The notes below the pieces were generated by a model. The model saw only the letters and a list, made by a program, of their open reading frames with translations. It had not been told where the DNA came from and ran no database searches. From NCBI GenBank assembly GCA_963931925.1, contig OZ007576.1:13439567-13503566 (forward strand): 64,000 bases of DNA, written 5' to 3'. Below are positions 12,118 through 24,800 of the stretch, piece by piece. Numbering within the stretch: position 1 is the first letter of the stretch; each line of letters starts with the position of its first letter. The position numbers and the translations under genes were made by a program. The stretch comes from Onchidella celtica (Eukaryota > Mollusca > Gastropoda > Systellommatophora > Onchidiidae).

Positions 12118-13290
12118 TTTTGAATAACTATCAAAAACTCAAGGCAATGACCATTTTCCTCGGCTTCCATGACATCATGGGTTGAAGTACTAAATTACTC
12201 TATTCCAGACTTCTTGTTCACTGGTAAATTGGCCCACCCGAAAAAGTTTTGAGCTCCTGGTTCTATCTGACCAATTTTGTTTTGCTGCAATCAGTAAACT
12301 TTAAAAAAAAAATCACACAATAAAAACCCCAGAAAGTAATCAGGCGAGCAGATCACAAAGGCTATATATGAGGTAACTCAAACTTTACAACAGATGATCA
12401 GATCTATATAGGCCTATAATATATCTTTCCAATCAGTTTGTTTTGAGCGGTGTCAGTTTTCCTGTTTCCAGAGACTCACTTCGTTGCATTGGCAATTGCT
12501 CCTACTCCTAGCTGGCCAATGATGCATTCACCTTTGACCACTTGTTGGATGTGTGAGCATTTGCATTTGTATATGATATCACTTGTGCTACCGGTTTATA
12601 ATTCAGGTTGGAGGTTGCATGAATACTCACCTGTTGATGCTGCCAAGATCTAGCCCTAGGGCCTACTTAACAGATCTACCATGGCAATGTCTCAGGTGGC
12701 CACAAGCAAAGCTGAAAAATGCAAGTGATACAGAGTCAGAGGGCCTATTATTTTCAACGTGTCCTCTCTAATAGCTATGCCACTGGTGAGAAATCCTTAA
12801 TCAAAAACGATCTTGATAAATGGGGTTAAATTGCAGTAGATGTCCAGGGTTGGGTGCTTCCTTTTCCAGGTATCCTGTTGCTTTACTTGCAACTGTAGGT
12901 GAAGGGGATAAGGGGGCTAACTCTATTTTCCGATTTGATTTAAAAATCAGATCTGTTTAAAAATTAGTAAAACAAAACTTTTCTTTACTGCAGTGTCTGT
13001 GTGTTTCCAGGAATGTAAACCTAACACTGAAATTACACCGTTATTATGAAATATCAAAGATAGTTAAATTTTAACTCAGGCTACTGAAAACGCCAGGCGA
13101 CGAACGTGTTATGTTAATAGTTTCCGTTGATTCCAACTTTTTATTCAGCATAAAGTCAGCAGAATATAAAACAATCTTTGTAGTGTAGTGGCAACAGGGG
13201 TGGGAAGTGCTGACAGACAGAATTAAGTGTGGACAGTTTTAACCGAGCTTGGCAATGTGTCTCATGGGTGATAGATTTTTTATGTGAATC
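12118..13290. other. Intergenic region upstream of ALKBH2
   Basis: AT-rich sequence with no recognised gene or repeat. The ALKBH2 promoter must lie here, but I see no clear TATA box or other diagnostic element. Confidence 0.3.
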
Positions 13291-13698
13291 ATGGCGCAGT
13301 TGGTCACGAAAAAGACACCTAAAAGGAAACACCAAGCATGTATTCCATTCAAATCATCAAATGCTGAACTTCTAAGAGTTAAAAGAGAGGATGTTGTGGG
13401 ACAGCTATCTCCTGCTAAATCCCGTAAAGTAGATAAACAAACTGGACAGAGCATGAACATTAAAGATGTAAAGGAAACTGGATTTGAAGGCAAAGTAGTT
13501 TTTCTTGATAAGCCAATCGAGCCAGAGAAATGGCTTGAGATAAAGGGAGAAAATTTGTTTTTACAGTATGTAGAGTTCTACAGTAGAGATCAAGCAAGCA
13601 TTCTCCTGAAAATGTGTGAAGATGAACTTTCTTACAATGTTGGAGATCTAGCTAAAGTGAAGTTGTTTGGAAAATGGATCGACATTCCAAGAAAACAG
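13291..13698 (+). CDS. ALKBH2: ALKBH2, exon 1 (N-terminal region)
   Basis: This exon holds residues 1-136 of a DNA oxidative demethylase. The ATG at 13291 is preceded by an in-frame TGA (13285-13287). A basic N-terminus (MAQLVTKKTPKRKHQ) could serve as a nuclear localisation signal. The stretch LFLQYVEFYSRDQASILLKMCEDEL and the KLFGKWIDIPRKQ segment are the start of the AlkB fold and the conserved lead-in to the substrate region. The exon ends AAACAG before GTTTGC, in phase with the exon at 14372. Confidence 0.88.
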
Positions 13699-14371
13699 GT
13701 TTGCTTATTTAAAAAATGTAGGCTATTATAAAAAATCACAGAAAGTCACTCAAACTGATGTGTTTGTCGTGAAAAAGAGGCTTGTAGTCATCTCGCTTTT
13801 TCTCCAGCAAAAATTAGATAAGAGCTCTAACAGGTGCAGCTGGCGTCGTTTAGAGTTAACACAACAAGCTGCACGTTCATGACTTGTGCAGTCCTTTTAT
13901 TCTTGGTTTCCTAAGCAGCAGACACAGCAGCTCAGTCAAAGTGCATCATTTTGAACTTGAAGTGATGGTAGTATGGTTATTTTTAATTTTTAAGTACAAA
14001 CATTCAGCTTTTTTTAAAAATGAACCAGAGCTTTATTCTTGACTTTCATTGTACTGTTCAAATTCACATGTAGGCCTACATGGCATTTTTGACAATATAT
14101 ATCTGCAGTTGCACCTTACCTAAGTCCACCTGGACTTCAAAGAAACTGTAGAACTGTGCATAAAGATCAGCAAGTATTCTGTCTTCTGTGCAAAGCACAG
14201 TAACCCAGATTTTTTTTCTAAGAGTGGGTGACCTTGAAAGACCTGAAGTTTTCAGCCATAGCATATCATTCATGAAAAATACCTTTGCTCACTATCTCAG
14301 TCAGCTTTTTGTGGCTTCACTTGGGCAAAATGAAGAGCTAAGCCCTTGAATTCTGTTATTTGCTTTCTTAG
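13699..14371 (+). other. ALKBH2 intron 1
   Basis: The intron runs from GTTTGC to TTGCTTTCTTAG. No recognisable repeat is present. Confidence 0.75.
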
Positions 14372-14514
14372 GTGGCCCATGGTGAACCAGGACTGACCTA
14401 TACATTCTCAGGCAACACTGTCCCTGCGCGACCATGGACTCCTTTGCTGGCAAAAATCCGGGACCAGATTGCTGAGGCCACTGGCTATAAATATAACTTT
14501 GTACTTATCAACAG
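14372..14514 (+). CDS. ALKBH2: ALKBH2, exon 2
   Basis: This exon encodes about 48 residues, reading AHGEPGLTYTFSGNTVPARP and later ATGYKYNFVLINR. That matches the ALKBH2/3 segment containing the damaged-base recognition loop, and NFVLINRY is a conserved strand before the iron site. The acceptor is TTTCTTAG and the donor CAACAG/GTAACA. The exon ends within an Arg codon completed by exon 3. Confidence 0.88.
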
Positions 14515-14997
14515 GTAACAACATACAATGTAATATTACAACAGTATCATTGAAGACTACAGCTAGCATGGAAGAGACAATCAGTAGAGAATATTTTCAG
14601 TAAATGAAAAGAAAAAAGGCACGGAAGTTTCTGAGGGGGAACAGAATTCGATTAGCAAGTTACCAAAAACCAGAACACTGCCAGTGTCATCATGAAGCAC
14701 AATCACATGTCACCTTTCCCTTTGACAATTAAGGTTAAAATTAGTTGTTTTCCTTTCTAATGGTGAAAATGGTATAAAATTGGAACAGGGGAAAAAAACA
14801 GGTTTAAAAATTGAAACAGAAAATTTCACTTACATTCAAGGTTTTGATACACTCATATCATACATATTTTGCCTCTGCATTCTGAGAAAACAGAATCATT
14901 ATTTGCTGAGCAGCTACATTTTCTGTATTTGATGCATAATTTATTCTTGTGACTGTAACTCATTTGATCCTGTTTCTTTGCAATCTCCTCCCACCAG
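14515..14997 (+). other. ALKBH2 intron 2
   Basis: The intron runs from GTAACA to CTCCTCCCACCAG. No recognisable repeat is present. Confidence 0.75.
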
Positions 14998-15325
14998 GTA
15001 CAAAGATGGTCATGACTACATGGGAGAGCATAAAGATGATGAGAGAGACCTAGTGACAGGACACCCGATTGCCTCACTTTCTCTGGGCCAACCACGAGAC
15101 TTTGTTTTTAAACACCAGGATAGCCGAGGAAAGCAAGCTAAGCATAAGATAGAACCAGTTACAATGCACCTTAGTCATGGAATGTTGTTACTGATGAATC
15201 ATCCAACCAATTCTTTTTGGTACCATTCTCTCCCCCGTCGGACCCGTGCCCCTGGAGTCAGGATCAATATGACCTTCCGTAAGATGGAACCCTCACACTG
15301 TAAGCCAGCGAAGAAAAGAGACTGA
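14998..15325 (+). CDS. ALKBH2: ALKBH2, exon 3 (catalytic core): Fe(II)/2-oxoglutarate DNA dioxygenase
   Basis: The enzyme removes 1-methyladenine and 3-methylcytosine (and etheno adducts) from double-stranded DNA by oxidation, using Fe(II) and 2-oxoglutarate in the nucleus; this is family knowledge. The three exons give 292 residues, against 261 in human. The iron ligands are visible as the HxD of GEHKDDE (H195, D197) and the distal His in FWYHSLP (H260). The 2-oxoglutarate arginines are R272 and R278 in GVRINMTFRK. These spacings equal those of human ALKBH2 (171/173/236/248/254) shifted by 24 residues. The protein has a Lys-rich tail and stops at TGA 15323-15325. ALKBH3 is less likely because NHPTN and the DSRGK block are ALKBH2-like. 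The gene looks intact and functional. Confidence 0.92.
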
Positions 15326-15646
15326 TTGTTTTTATCCCTCTTGCCTTCCCTGGAACTCTGTCCTAATTACTATTTGTTCTGTTCTTTAGTCACAAAATTC
15401 TGCACTACAGAAGGGAGAGAGCAAAGTAAAGTCCTATTTAAAAAAAACAACTTGAACAACGTAGACCTTTATGACAATCATACTTATGGGCACTTTGCTT
15501 CATTGCCAAAATTTTGAGACAAGACTGTAATATGAGTCTCGCAATGGCGAAACTGGGTGCAACCTTTGTTCAGAATAGAAATGTTTGCAAAATGGATGAA
15601 AAGATCATCCAGCCATTAATTTTTCAGTGATTTACACAAAGAGGAA

Positions 15647-15652
15647 AATAAA
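15647..15652 (+). promoter_or_regulatory. Candidate ALKBH2 polyadenylation signal
   Basis: AATAAA lies about 320 bp after the ALKBH2 stop. Another AATAAA lies near 18042, but using it would require transcription through two MITEs. Confidence 0.4.
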
Positions 15653-16130
15653 GCGGTATACATCACTAATAGAGGGGACAGAAGTAGGCTACCTAAGGTT
15701 AAACAGTTAATCTTAGAATCTTAGATGGCATTATATGAACTCTTTGGACAGAAACTTGAATTACGGTACAATGTATGTGAATGTTCAGGATCAGAAAATA
15801 CACTTTTGGTTGATTTTTTTTTTTGTTGTCAGAGAATCAGCGTGTGTTTGCTGGCATGTTTTTGGTAAAAGATAATGTTTTAATGTCATATACATATATA
15901 CATGTAATATGAGATGAGACCATGGCAGAAGATTGCTGCTGCCAAATTTTTTTTCCAGCATGTCATTGGCTATTCAAAATGGAAATTTTCTTAAAATTAC
16001 CAAGTCATATCCCCCCTCCTAATTTTTAATTTCTGAACACTATATTTCTACTTTGAACCACTGACTTCCTGTTAAGTGTTATTGTATCACAACTTGGGAA
16101 AAACACTGGGAAATATTGTCCAGTATTATA

Positions 16131-16926
16131 CAGTCCAATCCACTTATCTCGTCATGGCTTTTCTCGACATTCTGAGTAACTCGACACAATTTTTAAGTCC
16201 CAACCTGTTCCTTCTTTAGTGCCACTAAATATTTCCCCGTAACTCGACGTGTTATTCCATTCTTTCCTCTTATATCAACACATTTCTCCCCGACCGCGGC
16301 AATACAAGTGCACTAGCTCTACTACTGTGCTACCAAAAATGCCCATGCAACTCCCTGCACATAACATCTACTTATTTCTTTTTGCAGTGCTGGTGGGGAG
16401 GGGTAGGAGGGGAGTGCGTGGACACAGAGGATGACCCTTGGCTTCAGTAACGCGAGTGTGAGTGCCTTAACATATGGCAGTAAAAGTACAGACGGAGTAA
16501 TTTTTTTTCCCCCAAAACATTCGTGCGCTGTTGAAAGTAGGCCTTGACCTAGATCTCTCGGTTAACTGCCGTACTGTTTGTGTGTCGGTATCATCACTTC
16601 TTCTGAAGAAACAGGTCGAGGTTAAAAAAAAAAGTAAAGCACTGCGCATTTGATAGCTACAGCATTTCTCCGATATGATCAAATCTTTGCCACGCAGCTG
16701 TTCCGCACAACAATGATATTGGAGGAACGGGTGACAGTATACCGATAATTAAAAGAAAAAGGGAGATAATTACGTTATTTATTGGACACTTCCCATTGTG
16801 GTGATGTTTCAGCCCCCCCCCCCCCTTTTTTTTCTCTCTTCCACCACTAATCTGCTATTTTGACTTTCTCTTTACTCGACACAAGTCAGACAGTCCCACT
16901 GATGTCGAGATAATAGGATTGCACTG
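16131..16926. mobile_element. Tigger/pogo-like MITE
   Basis: The left terminus CAGTCCAATCCACTTATCTC pairs with the reversed right terminus CAGTGCAATCCTATTATCTC (about 17 of 20 match). Repeated TCGAC motifs lie inside both ends. TA flanks the left side; the right flank is CA, consistent with one mutation. The element is 796 bp with a poly-C tract near 16814 and no transposase. Confidence 0.6.
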
Positions 16927-17166
16927 CATTCATAACCATGACCTTTTGTCACACCCACACACAGTAACAGTAATACATGCTCTAGGTATGCGTACAATAT
17001 AATGTTTGAGTGAGTAAGGAAAGCCGGTTGTATCTTTGAAGTTTTACATTACAACTTCCCCAAAGACAGTGTACTTATAATTATAGATCTTTTCATAAAC
17101 CCTAGGAATATGTCGTTCTTCATTTCCAGACAAATGTGAAATATTGTCCCAATTATTATTATTAGT

Positions 17167-17574
17167 AATATGTGAGTGTGCATGGGAAAACCCGGCATAA
17201 GTCGGCAGAGCTGATTTTGAGAAAAACGGCTTTGAAGTGAAAATATGTGTCCATCACAAACTTCCAACTTGGCTGTTGTTTAGGGGACTGTGGCATGTTA
17301 CAGGGAAAACTGGATGAGCAGTGAACACTACTCACCATGATCTCTATAACGGCTTTGTAATTAGACTACGGTCTCCTAACAACAATCACTCCAATATTAA
17401 TGGGTCAATTAGCTATTGCCACTTTTAGGGTTAAATGCCGTTTTCTCAAAATTTTGTTTTAGGGGGGTCACTGACTTCAATTTATCAAAATGTCTTGTCT
17501 TTTATTATATGTACAGAACTCAAAATGTCATGTTCCCGACTTATGCCGGGTTTTCCCATGCACCCTCACATATT
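17167..17574. mobile_element. MITE with inverted repeats of about 38 bp
   Basis: The left end (17167-17204, AATATGTGAGTGTGCATGGG then AAAACCCGGCATAAGTCGG) is repeated in reverse at 17537-17574 with a single mismatch. ATTAGT abuts or overlaps both ends and may include the target duplication. The element is about 408 bp and non-coding. The superfamily is not clear to me. Confidence 0.6.
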
Positions 17575-17577
17575 AGT

Positions 17578-20500
17578 CTATCTCTGCTGGTGATGTTATA
17601 AATTAGGATTTCACTTTGCCCCACAATTTATCAACAGTTTATAAACAATTTTTATTATTAATAATATCACTGGACTTGCTTGGATATGTTTGGTGAAATT
17701 GCTTGGTTGTTTTTGTGACATTGCTTGGATGTTTTTGTGAAATTGCTTGGATACATGTGTATGAAGGTTAAACCATGGATTACTGATTCAGTGCAAGTTG
17801 TGTGAAGATTGTGCATCAGTGATTGTATTTCTTTGTATGTGGCAGTCCTGGGACAGTTATAATAATATTTATAAAATTAGATCTACTTTGTAATATTATA
17901 TGATTTTCTACACATGTACAAATGCACTAGAATTTTAATACCATTAAAATCTGGTACATATACCATGCTCAAACTTTGTCAAATATGGGCTAGATTCTGT
18001 TGTTTTAAGAAAAATTTATTTGATTATGTTTCATGTGTTTGAATAAAACTCTGCTTTGTAATTGTTCCATTGCCTGCTGGGAAGATGCTCATTCAGTGCT
18101 TTATCATTGCACAACTGTATTAATATTATATAAATATATAAATTGTAATTTTTTTTTAAAACTTGAATAAGGATGGGAAAGCATTGATAATAGTGTACTG
18201 TTTTCATTACACTTTGAATTCCGATCCTTTAATTAACAGCGCTTACCCTAAGGGAGGACGATGTGTTATGGCAGATGGCTCTATACAAGTACATTTATGT
18301 ATACAGGCCTCTAGAAGCCCGAATAGACAAAACACACCCCCCCCCCCCCCCACCATTCAGGCCGCTAGAGGCTGAATAGTCAAAAAAAAACCTCCCTCAT
18401 TACTCTATTCAGGCCTCTACTTACAGGCCAGAATAGCCCCTCCCCCCATAATAAAAATATGGACCTCTAGTGACAGTATTCTGTCGCCCATCTCATGTAC
18501 TGACATACTGATGACTTTGGGGGTTTATTGTTATGACTACCTTATCACTGCTTGTGGTGAGATCTATATTCTCACAAAGTGACATACCATACATGTATGA
18601 ATAGTTTTGAAATTATAATACAAGCAGAAACTGTTTTACCACGTGTAAGAAATCCCACTCTCATGCAAATATTGAACCACTGCCCTGAAAAATGGGAAAA
18701 TCATCGATACATGTATATGCCAGTATGTGAGATGGACAGTGATTCTGCTGGTAAATAAATTTAATAATTTAAAATTAAAAGAAAGAAAACTTCCACCTGA
18801 ACTAAAATCAGACATGAACAGTGACACAGCAAACTGATGAAACAAAATCATTCATCTTCTTATAATTTTTATTCCAATTCCATGCACTTTAATGGGATCA
18901 AAATTCATCAGAAATGCAGGAATATATCTTTCAGGTATCAGAAAACATACATATGTACATATGGACTTTTCATGATATGCAAAGGTAGAACAAATCATAT
19001 ACTGTAGTACATGCAATGTTTTCAGATGATTCTGATATTACGCGTGGTAAACTTTGTCAAAAATGTGAATAATGTATTCAGACATTTATAATGATTTTGA
19101 CAACAGAAACTATCCAAATAAACATTTTGGTATCTTGGAGATGCAGTGTACCACCAGTATATCAATTGCCAAAAGTATGTTCGGTGTTTTGCCAGTTTCT
19201 AAATTGGCACAACATGTATAGGTCTACATGACATACATACAAAGTTCTGGACATTTCATTCAGACACACATTTAATGATATTATGTGATCACTACCATTT
19301 GAAATCTAAGTCAAAACACAAAACAAAAAGGTCAGTGTGCATATATGTACACACACGGTATGTTGCATGACAACTGTTTCACGCATCCAAAACTTTCAAA
19401 CCATGCATGAGCATCAACATTTCTGACAAGTACATGATTGAATTAGTTTGTGGAGTTAGTTACACAATACCAGTATTACCATGTATGGGGAAAAAGATGC
19501 AGATTGGACTGTACTGTGACATTCAGTGTAACTTGTTCCAGTACATCAATTATGTTACAAGTCACAAACATTCAAACAACACATGAATAAAACTGGCTTA
19601 TAATGCCCGAAAAGAAATACATGTACGACAAGGCCTTGCAAAACAAAATCAATAGTTGAAAACATTTATTAGGATAAGGTACAAGTACTTCCCTCAGCTG
19701 TCAAAAGGCAAACAGTACACTAAAATTGTAAATTGATAATAGTGGTAGCCCTCCAAAATCTGTGCGGGCAATTATTGAAAAAAAAAAATGATTAAAGGCA
19801 GGTCTGTATCACTATCAGTATCAGTGAAAGAATGTTTAATTTTATTTTTAACCATCTGCGCCCACCCCATCTGTTTCAATTTTATTCCTTTTCAACCAAA
19901 TTCCAGCATGATCAGTTTAATAGTTAGTATAAATTTTAGTTATTAATATCACTGACACTCCCTATCACTGGCTGACATTGTCAGCTGGTTTCAAGCTGAT
20001 AAGATGGCAGTGACTGGGAGAAGGAAGATCACCATCTTTACATTAATTAAGCAAATTCAACTTCCAAGGCAGGAATAGGGTGGTGCTACTCAATGAAATT
20101 TATAAGTAAGAGTGGGAAATACTGTAAAGAAAGAAACAGAAAACAGTATGATCTACATACATGTAGTATTTAAATAAAAACAGCATGGCACAAATTCCAG
20201 CAGGCCAGATGACTTTATTTTTGGTGTTACTCTTCTGGGTGTTCCTACATCTTCTGGAAACTGCCAGCAAATCCTCACAGATATCTACATCTATGCATAC
20301 AATTATCAAGTGATTTTTTTGCCATTTTTCTATGAAATGCTCCCCCTCAACCAATGTTTCCAAACCAATGTGCACAAGGACAGATCTACATGTAATACTT
20401 TCAAACCGTTGCATACATTCAAAAATTTATATGGCCTACTTTTTAAAATACATTTTGTGGCACTTCCCAACCCCTTGACAGACATTCGCTCTCTTACCTT

Positions 20501-21550
20501 CAACAAAATGGCAGGTTAGTAATCAAACGGAACATTTTGCCACTAGAAAAGATTGAAAATCTGCGGTCTGGTCGATTTTGAGTTTTTAGCATTCTCTAAA
20601 TTTTGCCTTGCTGCCAAAACCAAAATAATATTCAGGACAGTTCTGGTCCCCTGCCCTGCCCGGGATAAATCGGTTTGAATATTGGTTTCAGTTCTGGGTG
20701 GTTATTATGGACCTGCTTCATCTGACCTGTTCCTATTTGTTTATTTTATTTTTGTTTGTTTGTTTTTGAATAAGTCTTACTGCTCTGCCTTTGTGCGTTG
20801 ACACCCTGCGCATCCCATACAACAGCATGATTTGCGCACGGGTTAGTGTGTTTGATAGTGAACACATCGCAGGAAGTGATAACGAAACCTTAAAATGGCG
20901 AACTATGACTCAAAATAGCTCTAAATGATGGCGAAACAATAAATTTCCAATAAAAAAAACTACACCGATTTGAAACTTCTATTAAAAACTGTGCACCATA
21001 ACATTCATTCTGATGCACCATATAAAATTTGAGGTCTGAGTGTTGAGTGGTTCAGAAGCCTTTTGCAACAAAAAATCTCAATTCCACAAATATATATAGT
21101 ATAGATAAAGCTAACAAAGCAACAACAACCCAAAAAAAATTTTTTAATTCATTCAGAAAGGCCTGGAAATGTAAGACAAATAAAGTGACAATTGACATGC
21201 AATGTTAACAAAACCTGGGTTTGTTTTCCATCACAGAATGAGGTGTTAGTTATAAATGGAACAAATGCCTATTGTGAGCAACTGTCCATTGCTGTCAATT
21301 TTGAAAAAATTTGAGGTAAGACATTCCAATGTGATATTAAGCATTATTAAATATTCTGCTGATTACTGTCTTATCTTTTAATTTATAGTATAAGTTATAA
21401 CCACAAAATTTTGTCACTTCAACTTGGTCCTCTGCACTTAATAGATTTTCTACACTATTTCACTAAACAGGAGTGACAACACCAAAACAATCTAGATCTC
21501 CGAAGCTGAACTGTGAAAAGGACAAAAGCCATACTAGTAGCCAACAGCTA
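17578..21550. other. Intergenic AT-rich region
   Basis: I recognise no gene here. A unit of about 29 bp built on TTGCTTGGAT is repeated three times at 17675-17752. A small degenerate repeat containing GGCCTCTAGA and GAATAG, with a poly-C tract, lies at 18305-18440. The rest is featureless. Confidence 0.3.
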
Positions 21551-21556
21551 TTTATT
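21551..21556 (-). promoter_or_regulatory. Candidate polyadenylation signal for the 1274-residue gene
   Basis: TTTATT on the plus strand is AATAAA on the minus strand, 311 bp beyond the stop codon at 21867. Confidence 0.4.
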
Positions 21557-21866
21557 GCAGCAAATAATGGACCATGATAGCGCAAGAGTTTATAGCATCC
21601 ATAACACTATTATTAACAGTCAGATGGGGTGATGCAGCTTCTATGCATCAAAGGATGTCACTTAGAAATAGTCACTGCTGTATAGAAACTCATTGCAGTC
21701 ACCTTTCTTGTGCATTTTAAGGCTTATGATGTTATTGTACTCCTTTCCTTTGTAAAGGTCTCAATGAAACAAAGGGGCAGATGTTTCTCCAACTAGGGAA
21801 AGGAGCAACTATGATCACATGGAACATAAAATTGAAGAATAAGAAAAAGATAAGTTTGTTGCTGCA

Positions 21867-24800
21867 TCATGCATTCTCTTTGGTTGTTGAAAAGGTGGAT
21901 GGACTGTCCAAGAATAATTGCACATCTAACATTTTCTGCTCAAATTCAGCATCTGAGATTTGTGATCTCTTTCGAGTCCCTGCCTTGCAGGTTTGAGCTT
22001 TCTTATGTCTCCGCAGCAGCTTAGCTTGGGAAACCCTATCCTCAAACTGCAGAAAACGTTTATAGCGTGTTTTGGTAAAGATAGTTTGCTTGGTGGTGGG
22101 ATTCTCCCTAATGGTTTCCCAAGCTCGAGGATGTGGTAGCACATAGTTCTTGTTACGATATAAATTTTCTAAAGCTGGATTGACACATGTCGCAGATGAT
22201 AAAGCACAGACGTCATGTGGTGATTTTTCCTGGACCTCCTTTCCCTCATTTTGATGTCTTGTCTTTCTCCCCTTGCTAACGTTGTCACTAGACTGCGTCA
22301 GATCCCACGATTTTCTACTTTTCCTCACTCTTAGGCATCTCTGTCCAGCTAGATTTGCACTGTCTTCTGGCAATATACTCTCATCTGATTCAGTATGAAG
22401 ATCGATCAAGCCATCTTGTGCCGGTCTGACATCCAGCTGTCCACTATCCGCGATTTCTTGCCCTTCCAAGTTCGAGCTCACAATTTCCCCCTCCTCTATC
22501 TCCACTGTTTCAGTTTCTCTAACATTCATTTCTCTGATACGATCACTGTCAACTCTGGCTACACTTTCATCCTGGTCATGGCAGGATATCATTGCTTCAC
22601 ATGAATCAAATACTGGGTTTCTTGAGCTGTCATAGATTTGTGACATACTGTCAGAATCCCGAGATATTCTATGGCCGTCTGTTCCATAAGGGCTGAAATC
22701 AGTGCAGTGGTCAGCACTGGACAACTTGAGAGGAGATGATTTTCGTCTCCATTCTCCTGCCCTGTATTCTGTATTGTTGACGTCACTGACACGCAGATTG
22801 ACTAAATCAACTAGCACACTCTCCATTGCTTCCTGATCTGTTATCAATGAATCTCTTTTGGAATCTTTTTTAGGTGTCAGTATATCTGGTATGTTTTCTT
22901 TACTTTCATTGTCTTGTCCTCTGCCCTGGACTGAATTTACAACTACACCATTCTCCAGCAAAGATAGGTTTGTGACCTGAGAATCAAGGGTGGCAAAAGA
23001 GTTGCCTCCTTTGGATGTTTGCTGCGGACACAATGGCATCTCCTGCATGCTGAAGTATCTAGAGGATCTTCGCTGAGATCTGGCTCGCCTTTCTGCAGTA
23101 GCTTTTCTCTTCTTTCCACTCAATGCACTAACGTCACTGAATGGCAAGTCTAGAAATTCTCCATTCAACAACCCCTGAAGCATTTCTTCACTAAAATCAG
23201 GGCTCCTCACACAATTCACGTCTTGATTACTTTGTTCATTTCCAGACTGGCTGTCTGGATACAGCATTGCAAGTTTTGGATCTGATTGCTCCTTTAATAT
23301 ACAATCTGTAAAAGTTTCACTGTCCGTTTTTGTTCCTAAGAGTTCATGCTGTACAAGTGATTTACACTTTGTGTTTGCATTAGAGTGCTTCACATTTTCG
23401 CCTGAGTGCTTGTCACCAGTGTCACTTTCTTCAGATTTAATCTGACAACTATCACTTCCAGTAGGCAGCTTCTTCAATGACAACCTTTTCTTCTTTGGTT
23501 TATTGGAACTTGCAGTTTCATTGTGAGTTATGGAATTTTTTGTGTCATGAAATGAAATTAATGAACTGTGATTCATTTCTGCAGCTCCTTTATGTGCTTC
23601 CCAACAGGTATCCAAACCATCGTTCTTATGTCCATTTTGCCAATCACCTCCACCCTTTTCAAAGTTATTATCCATACCTACAGAGTGAGACTGTAAATCA
23701 CTTATATCAAAAGTCTGTTCTTTTTCTAAACTGGTCGGACAATAGGAAATCTCCCCAATTATTTGCTTGTCTGTGTTATGAACATCCTTGACAGAATCAG
23801 GCTTTAAATCTGTCCTTTTACTGCCGTCCACACTGTCACTGGTGCCAATGGCTTCAACATCACCACTGTCACAGGATGCAGTTCCAGTCTGAGAAATATC
23901 TTTGTCAGAAAGAGACCTTCTACAATTAGATGATGTTTCAGCTTGAGCTTTCAGGGCCTGAAATTTGCATGAAAGTCTGTGGATAATGTTATGTATATTG
24001 TCACCTGCTACATCTAACTGTGTTTCTGCCGACATCCTTTTCTTTTTCCTAAGGACCCCAGCATTTGTCAAATTCTTTGATGGTGTCATAGATCTGTCAT
24101 GACAAACATCATCAGTTATGCTAAGCTTCCTGGCTGTAGATGACTTCTTCGCACACGTGCTGGCTACCTGGTCTTGTGATGTTTGCTTAGACACAGGAGT
24201 GACACTGGACCTTTTCTTTATAACAACCGAAGATTTGGTCTTGCTAAGATAACTGTTTCGATCTACCTCTCTACATGGTTCATTTGGTACAGCCACAGAA
24301 CACTTACTTTTCTTTACTGACCCAGTGACAGATCTTCTAGTAGTTCTAGGTTTTTCCTTTCCAACAGGATCTCCTGATGATGCCTTATATTTTGCCTTAG
24401 TTGAGGAATCATGCCGTAGAGACTGAAGTTTGTCTGCCAACATTTGAAAGTTTTGTATTAAATCTTTATCTGAGGTGGCGGAACTACTAGACTGACCGCA
24501 GCTTGCTGGAGAGGATAATTTTGGCATTGAAGTTGGCTGTTTTGTGATGGAAGTTGCTAGTTTTGTCCCTGAAGATGTTCGGCACTTGTTTGGTTTACGG
24601 CCTGAGGCTGAAAGTTCATGTGCAGATGATTGCATATGTTTATGCGTTGGTGTTGAATGTTTATTAGTTGTTTCACTCTTAAGACTAGATGTTGCACATT
24701 TATTCATGGATTTTGCGTGCATGTAACTAGGACCAGACTTCTGTTTGCACGTGAAGGCTACATGTTTCTCAACAGGTGATGCCTTCCTATGTACAGGACG

